Assembly (NCBI GenBank): GCA_039030555.1
Contig: JBCCDY010000023.1
Span: forward strand, 1 to 58,454
From: JBCCDY01 sp039030555
GTDB lineage: Bacteria; Bacteroidota; Bacteroidia; Cytophagales; Cyclobacteriaceae
DNA: 58,454 nucleotides
Direction of reading: 5' to 3'
Under the pieces are notes generated by a model. That model was not told the DNA's origin, searched no databases, and saw only the letters and a list, made by a program, of their open reading frames with translations. Of this stretch, positions 54,201-58,454 are shown in pieces (the stretch's first letter is position 1; every line of letters starts with the position of its first letter). Both the position numbers and the translations under genes were made by a program.

Positions 54201-54707
54201 AAGATCAGGAAGGATAAGTAATTCACCTTCCGGCTTACTATAATTTCCAATAGCTTCGGCAGCCGTTGGGTCTTCCCATAAGTAATGATCGGCACCAACA
54301 AACTTCAAAGCAGCATCGAAGGCTACTTTACTCGATAGTGAAGGTAAAACATCAAACTCTTTCATTTTGTAGAAGTCTCCACTCAGGGTTGTGATCACTC
54401 CGTTTTTTGCATGAACCTTTTCAACGCCAAATTCAACTTTTAACCCTTTGTAAAACTCCTGATAAGTCTGATAGGTAAAACCCAGCTGATCTGAAGAAGT
54501 ATTTTTAAGCTGAAATTCATAATCAGTGCTTCCATCGGTAAGGTATGAACTCAAGGCATTTTCGGCGTTTGATAATGTCACCTGATCGGAAGGGCTGATC
54601 CTGATCAGTTTTGATGAGGGCTGAACCAGCAGTTCCTGTGCGCTCACCAGTCCAAAGGCCAGAACAAAGCAAAAGCTAAGCCCGGCTTTTACGTAAATTT
54701 TTCTCAT
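51219..54707 (-). CDS. T9SS-exported M4-family metalloprotease with MAM-like and FnIII domains
   Basis: 1162 residues. Signal peptide (1-23), FTP/PepSY propeptide (about 40-205), then the thermolysin-like M4 catalytic domain with HEIGH (His379, Glu380, His383) and zinc ligand Glu403 in NEGYSDIWG, plus a conserved His in GVLNHWFYILV. Two MAM-like domains (about 595-750 and 850-1010, each with FPY-E-F-NTLGAW ... NWxxxTGGTPS ... NSPCFD) flank an FnIII domain (about 755-845). A CBM5/12-like module (YSTGDRVIFQGSLYERTSTG) and a type A T9SS sorting domain (ISIYPNPVSGSSLNI to the end) follow. It is secreted and probably degrades extracellular protein. Confidence 0.95.
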   Translation of the reverse strand: MRKIYVKAGLSFCFVLAFGLVSAQELLVQPSSKLIRISPSDQVTLSNAENALSSYLTDGSTDYEFQLKNTSSDQLGFTYQTYQEFYKGLKVEFGVEKVHAKNGVITTLSGDFYKMKEFDVLPSLSSKVAFDAALKFVGADHYLWEDPTAAEAIGNYSKPEGELLILPDLDNPGRFNLAFKFDIYATEPISRDHIYVDARSGEILLVNSIIKHLGEHAHSSHSSEHSESFLGMMAAGNAATRYSGNQTIETRIISGNYALRDNTRGNGVNTYNSGRTNSYPSTNFFDNDNNWTAAEYDNAFKDNGALDAHWGAESTYDYWVTQHGRNSFDGNGAAINSWVHYDNQPGGAGYDNAFWNGSVMTYGDGNSFDILTSLDVAAHEIGHAVTTNTANLAYRRESGAMNEGYSDIWGAAVEHFTRGAGTDLSPSPAVWQIGEDISTNNGLRSMSDPKSKGDPDTYRGVNWRPATQAEGCITPSRDANDYCGVHTNSGVLNHWFYILVAGKSGTNDIGSTYSVSGIGMTKAAQIAYRILNIYLGANSTFSDARAFGIQSAEELFGAGSNEVIATTNAWYAVGIGSEYSSGGSTTCSSTVSSFPYDESFNNTLGAWSQSSSDDINWALQTGGTPSNGTGPSGAFDGSHYIYMEVSGDGSGFPNKSAILNSPCFDLTGPSSVSFNYQMTGSAVGTISLEASTDQGSNWTSIWTRSGDQGANWLATDVNLDAYAGSTVQLRFNGVSGTSWQGDIALDNLEVSSGGASGDTQAPSTPSGLAASGVTQTELSLNWNASSDNVGVTGYDVYSGTTNIGQVATNSANITGLTASTSYSFRVKAIDAAGNESGFSNTVNVTTASDASSGCTGGIASFPYNEGFENTLGAWTNASGDDLNWQANTGGTPSGSTGPSSGTQGSYYLYVEVSGDGTGYPNKQAILNSPCFDISSTSSAYFNFSYHMYGAAAMGSLSVEISTDDGTSWTGIWSRSGNLGNSWQSESLDLGSYIGSEVQLRFNTVSGTTWQGDIAIDDVSLTTSQPSADICDGVLEYVSTQTYSTGDRVIFQGSLYERTSTGWTNLGPCGTTTVAPSFAETDLAASLDLFEISIYPNPVSGSSLNIASSTPGVQFSIINTTGQSVGNGFVDGNTIDISSLQTGIYLIQFVSDSEKLIKRFIKE

Positions 54708-55145
54708 AGAATTATGTTTTGGTTAAATAATGAAAGAAGCTATATAAAAATGTTTAACCTTTCATCTGCAAAACATAAATAAACTTTCAGTTTGTTAAAC
54801 AGAATTTTAATAATGTTTAACAAATCAGGTAAATGAAACTGACTTGACCAATTTCGATGGAATTAGCTGTTGTAAATCTTTGATTTATAAACTTAAAAAC
54901 CATGAACGCTTAGTCTATAAATTCTTTGTGTTCCAGACTTGGTATTTTATAGGTAAGCTCTAAATAGTAAGATCAGTTTCGGTAAGTACCCGGCTATTCT
55001 TTAAATCTTTTTACGCTATTCCTGATGAAGTGTAACTAAATTTCTGCCCTGATGACCCGGCTGGTGAGAACCTCTTCCTAAATTGAAAAATAGTAAATGA
55101 GATCCATGCAAACTAAGTTTAACGAACTCTCGTACATATAAAATC
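54708..55145. other. Intergenic region with repeated TGTTTAAC sites
   Basis: 438 bases between the divergent M4 protease and HExxH genes, AT-rich, no gene recognised. TGTTTAAC occurs at 54751-54758 and 54814-54821 on the plus strand and, inverted, at 54794-54801. The last two form an inverted repeat with 12 bases between arms. They lie 44-114 bases upstream of the M4 protease start and could be an operator for it. Confidence 0.45.
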
Positions 55146-55751
55146 TTGAAACAGGCTTTAACCCTTACTTTTGTTCTAATCATAAATCTATCCTGTGCTC
55201 AAAACTCATTTATTTCAAGACCTTATTATTCTGAAGATGAGTTTTACGGCTTGCTGGATTCACTAAGGGTTCTAAACAATCATAAAATCGAGGAGGCAGG
55301 TGGATTGACCGAACTTGCCAGTCAGATTGCGCTGCTTCATTATCCAAAACTGAAGAGGCACAAGATCAAAATCAATTATAAAAAGAATGTAAAATATCCG
55401 ATCACAGCCAGCTGGTCATTCTGGAATGTTTTTAAACCGCGTCCATGGCATACGTATGTTTTACTGATACACCCCGATTCATTCGTGGAGAGAATATCAT
55501 TGAATAAAAGGGTAGCGCTTATTGCTCATGAAATGGCACACTTTGAATACTACAGGAAAATTCCTTCTATTGCCATGCTTTGGTGGGGACTGAAATATAC
55601 GCTTTCGGATAAGTTCAGATATCGTTTTGAACGCGAAGCAGATTTCACAGTGGTTGACAAGGGCCTAGGACAGCAAATGCTTGATATGTCCATTTATACT
55701 TCGAAGTGGGAAATAAAAGATCATATCCAAAAAGCTAATGAAACAGATTGA
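55146..55751 (+). CDS. Secreted HExxH metalloprotease-like protein
   Basis: 201 residues starting at TTG (no in-frame ATG upstream or soon after), with a signal peptide (MKQALTLTFVLIINLSCAQ; Cys17 could also be lipidated). The core has IAHEMAHFEYYRK, an HExxH zinc motif, and RFEREADFTVVDKG, whose Glu could be the third ligand, as in M48-type peptidases. There is a hydrophobic stretch between (IAMLWWGLKYTL). It is too small for a full known family, so it may be a divergent M48-like enzyme or an inactive relative. Confidence 0.65.
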   Translation: MKQALTLTFVLIINLSCAQNSFISRPYYSEDEFYGLLDSLRVLNNHKIEEAGGLTELASQIALLHYPKLKRHKIKINYKKNVKYPITASWSFWNVFKPRPWHTYVLLIHPDSFVERISLNKRVALIAHEMAHFEYYRKIPSIAMLWWGLKYTLSDKFRYRFEREADFTVVDKGLGQQMLDMSIYTSKWEIKDHIQKANETD

Positions 55752-55898
55752 CTATTAGAAGCTTAGCACTAAATGTTTAAACAAACATTATTCCTTTAGA
55801 AGCAGCTGATAACCACTGACTGAAATATTTCAAAATTCCGAATCAATTATCGCAAGTTTTGAGTTCATAGGGCGTCTAAATAACCTGATACTTAAAAC

Positions 55899-58415
55899 AT
55901 GATTAATCTGAAAGCCCTTTTTTTGAGCTTTTTCTTTATAACTACGTTTATTTCCATAGCTCAGCAGAGGCGTATTGATCCTGCAAGGCTAAGACAAATT
56001 GAGGCTAATCTGAAACAGTCAATGATGATTGGTGCAGTAATCAATAATGAAAATAACCAGCCGGTAGAGTTTGCTACAATCGGTATCTTTAATCAGGCCG
56101 ATAGTTCATTAGTAACAGGAAATGTAACAAATGCTGAAGGGCGCTTTAGGATTCCAATTGAAAAACCGGGTATTTATTATACAAAGATCGAATTCATAGG
56201 ATTCGACACCAAATTCGTTTCAAACCTGGAAGTGGGAGAGACTCCGAAATTCATTAGAGTGGGAAGAGTACAATTGGGTGAAAAAACTGAAATTCTGGAA
56301 GAGATAGAGATCGTAGCTGAAAAATCTCAAAGCATTTACTCGCTCGATAAGCGAGTTTATAATGTAGAAAGTGACCTTTCAAACCTAAGTAATAATGCTT
56401 CCGATATTCTGGATAACATTCCGTCCGTTCAGGTTGATGTGGAGGGAAATGTGAGTTTGAGAGGAAGTGAAAATGTAAGAATATTGGTCGATGGAAAACC
56501 ATCAGGATTAGCTGGAATAGGTTCTACTGACGCCTTGAGAAATCTTCCTAGTGATTTGATTGAGCGAATAGAGGTCATAACAAATCCTTCTGCACGATAT
56601 GATGCAGAGGGCGAAGCAGGGATTATTAACATCGTTTTGAAAAAGGATCAAAAAAAAGGGATTAATGGTTCTGTTACTGTAAACGCCGGATACCCGGAAA
56701 ACTTTGGTACTTCCATCAATTTGAACCGAAGAGCGGGAAAATTCAATACGTTTTTAACCTATAGTTTTCGTTACCGGAACACTCCGGGAAATGGAGGTTC
56801 GAACCAGGTATTTACAGAAGAAGACACTACTTTTTCATTCATCAGGGATCTGGAAAGGAGTCGTTCAGGTTTTAGTAATACCGTAAGGGGAGGATTTGAT
56901 TTTTTTTTAGATGATAAAACCACCCTTACTTTTTCAGGTCTCTACAGTATTTCTGACCAGGAGACGGATGTAGATATCAATAATTTCGACTTTGACTCGA
57001 ATGGAGATGAAGTTCAGAGGGTAAACCGTTTTCAATTAGAAGGGGAAGACGATACTAATCTTGAGTTTGATTTCAGCTTAAGAAAAGAATTTGCAAGACC
57101 AGGCCAACGGTTTGATTTTGATTTCAAATGGACGGATAATGATGATGTGGAAACAGCCGATATCATCGAAGATAATTTAACGAATGAAAATGTAGAAGAT
57201 ATTATTCAACGGACTTCGAATACGGAAAATCAGCAAACCCTTCTAATTCAGGCCGATTATGTGGAGCCTTTCACAGCAACCAGCAAGCTTGAGGTAGGTT
57301 TAAAAAGTACAAACCGGGTCATCGACAACAACTTTCTGGCGGAAGAGCAAAATGCTTCCGGTGAATTCATAGCAATCTCCCAATTCAATAATCAATTTAT
57401 ATACGATGAGTGGATCCATGCTGCTTACATTCAATATGCATCCGAGTTTTCTGATTTCAAATATCAGATTGGACTACGTTCCGAATTCTCAGACATTGAA
57501 ACGAGACTGTCCGAAAGTCCTGAGGATGAGGCAGACCGTGAGTTTATTGATTTTTTCCCAAGTGCATTTCTTTCGAAAGAAATATCTGATCAGTCGTCTT
57601 TGAAACTAAGTTACAGTCGAAGAATAAGCCGCCCGAGATTCAGACTTTTATTACCCTTTTCCAACTTCTCCGACTCCAGGAATTTTTTCAGTGGAAACCC
57701 TGACCTAAACCCCGAATATACCAACTCTGTTGAAGTTGAATATGTCACAAACAGGGACAAAGGCTCTTTTTTAACGAATGTTTATTACAGAAGGAGAAAT
57801 AATGTCATCCAACGCATTACAGTAGTTGATTCTATCAATAATGATTTTTCCAACAACTTCCCATTCATCAACAGGATATTTCCAGTGAACCTTGCCACTG
57901 AGAGTTCAGTCGGATGGGAGGTTTCTGTCAGCTACGATGTAGCTAAGTTTCTAACCTTTAATTTCAATTCTAATCTGTTTTATTCTGAAGTAGAGGGTGA
58001 ATTTGAAGGAGAAGATTTTGGTAATGAGACTTTTAGTTGGAACTCCAGGTTCGTTTCCAGATGGGACTTACCAGCAGATATGAAACTTCAAGCTTCGCTC
58101 AGGTATATTGCCCCTCGACAAACTGCACAAGGGGAGCGTTTATCGATTACTTCTATTGATCTGGGCTTATCAAAAGATATTTTGAAAGATAAGGGTACAT
58201 TGACGATTGGCGTAAGCGATCTATTGAATGACCGAAGAAGAAGATCGATCATAGAAGGCGAAAACTTTATCACCAGAGATGATTTTCAGTGGAGGGAGCG
58301 TCAATGGACCATGACACTTTCTTACCGTTTCAATGAAGATAAAAATGACCGAAGAAGGGGGCGTGGTGATCGCGGTGGATATGGAGGCGGAGGCGATGAT
58401 GGTGGGGATTTTTAG
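55899..58415 (+). CDS. TonB-dependent receptor-like outer-membrane barrel with carboxypeptidase-like N-terminus
   Basis: 838 residues. Signal peptide (about 1-22), then a carboxypeptidase-regulatory-like beta-sandwich (about 40-120, NNENNQPVEFATIGIFNQAD), a plug domain (about 140-260, LSNLSNNASDILDNIPSVQV and GSENVRILVDGKPSG), and a long barrel ending near 810 (SYRFNED). The C-terminal tail is Arg/Gly/Asp-rich (RRRGRGDRGGYGGGGDDG). It belongs to the outer-membrane beta-barrel family 3 (TonB-receptor-like) of Bacteroidota. No SusD partner or TonB-box is obvious, so the imported ligand is unknown. Confidence 0.92.
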   Translation: MINLKALFLSFFFITTFISIAQQRRIDPARLRQIEANLKQSMMIGAVINNENNQPVEFATIGIFNQADSSLVTGNVTNAEGRFRIPIEKPGIYYTKIEFIGFDTKFVSNLEVGETPKFIRVGRVQLGEKTEILEEIEIVAEKSQSIYSLDKRVYNVESDLSNLSNNASDILDNIPSVQVDVEGNVSLRGSENVRILVDGKPSGLAGIGSTDALRNLPSDLIERIEVITNPSARYDAEGEAGIINIVLKKDQKKGINGSVTVNAGYPENFGTSINLNRRAGKFNTFLTYSFRYRNTPGNGGSNQVFTEEDTTFSFIRDLERSRSGFSNTVRGGFDFFLDDKTTLTFSGLYSISDQETDVDINNFDFDSNGDEVQRVNRFQLEGEDDTNLEFDFSLRKEFARPGQRFDFDFKWTDNDDVETADIIEDNLTNENVEDIIQRTSNTENQQTLLIQADYVEPFTATSKLEVGLKSTNRVIDNNFLAEEQNASGEFIAISQFNNQFIYDEWIHAAYIQYASEFSDFKYQIGLRSEFSDIETRLSESPEDEADREFIDFFPSAFLSKEISDQSSLKLSYSRRISRPRFRLLLPFSNFSDSRNFFSGNPDLNPEYTNSVEVEYVTNRDKGSFLTNVYYRRRNNVIQRITVVDSINNDFSNNFPFINRIFPVNLATESSVGWEVSVSYDVAKFLTFNFNSNLFYSEVEGEFEGEDFGNETFSWNSRFVSRWDLPADMKLQASLRYIAPRQTAQGERLSITSIDLGLSKDILKDKGTLTIGVSDLLNDRRRRSIIEGENFITRDDFQWRERQWTMTLSYRFNEDKNDRRRGRGDRGGYGGGGDDGGDF

Positions 58416-58454
58416 TTAAGAAAGGCTCAACCGTAGACCGCTCGTTTAATAGTC

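Noticed and set aside
1..58454. tRNA, rRNA, CRISPR array or insertion sequence
   Set aside because: No cloverleaf-like sequence, repeat-spacer array or transposase was recognised when reading the intergenic regions.

Overview
The window is chromosomal DNA of a Bacteroidota bacterium, most likely a marine-type member of the Cytophagales. The signs are a type IX secretion (T9SS) sorting domain on a secreted protease, TonB-dependent receptor architecture with a carboxypeptidase-like N-terminal domain, -7 boxes of the TAnnTTTG type, little use of Shine-Dalgarno sequences, LytTR response regulators, and PadR/FtsX-permease pairs. The first ~90 bases do not belong with the rest: they are about 74% GC and encode a histidinol-dehydrogenase motif running in frame into a truncated histidine kinase, which looks like an assembly or amplification chimera at the contig edge.

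Layout. 1-2.9 kb: partial hybrid PAS/GAF histidine kinase and a LytTR response regulator. 3.1-4.9 kb: glmS (minus strand). 5.1-14.9 kb: a probable synthase-dependent exopolysaccharide locus, with a TolC-like outer-membrane protein, an HlyD-like adaptor, a UDP-sugar 6-dehydrogenase, a multi-zinc-ribbon (TackOD1-like) protein, a processive GT2 synthase, a secreted protein and a LVIVD/DUF4114 lipoprotein, closed by a strong terminator. 14.9-17.8 kb: an unknown gene divergent from groES-groEL, with conspicuous TGACAA/TTGTCA inverted repeats between them. 17.9-19.8 kb: a TerB-like protein, then on the minus strand a SiaB kinase / SiaC (DUF1987) pair with a third, coiled-coil membrane protein. 19.9-27.4 kb: housekeeping genes (prohibitin, citrate synthase, acyl-CoA-binding protein, UbiB/ABC1 kinase, phasin-like, DUF445, VOC, SecG, TPR protein). 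27.4-30.7 kb: minus-strand miaB, sigma-54 activator, lptE. 30.8-33.3 kb: large PIG-L deacetylase.

33.3-40.6 kb is an accessory stretch. It holds a 48-codon membrane peptide, degenerate sequence, a PadR/FtsX permease pair, a C-terminal remnant of a membrane transporter, a ParE-type toxin/antitoxin pair, and a defence-like nucleoside-deoxyribosyltransferase-like/P-loop ATPase gene broken by one in-frame amber codon. A cluster of GATAATAA sites lies upstream of that gene.

40.6-58.4 kb returns to metabolism and the cell envelope: glutamate formimidoyltransferase, a YyaL-like thioredoxin-domain protein, DUF2911, a SYLF protein, an animal-type haem peroxidase, a DUF5117-like zinc metalloprotease, a T9SS-exported M4 protease with MAM/FnIII domains, a small HExxH protein, and a TonB-dependent receptor-like outer-membrane protein.

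The best candidates for an under-described system are the zinc-ribbon-containing exopolysaccharide synthase locus, the SiaB/SiaC/coiled-coil module that lacks SiaA and SiaD neighbours, and the putative operator between groES and its divergent neighbour. No tRNA, rRNA, CRISPR array or insertion sequence was recognised. All family calls come from reading motifs, not from database searches.
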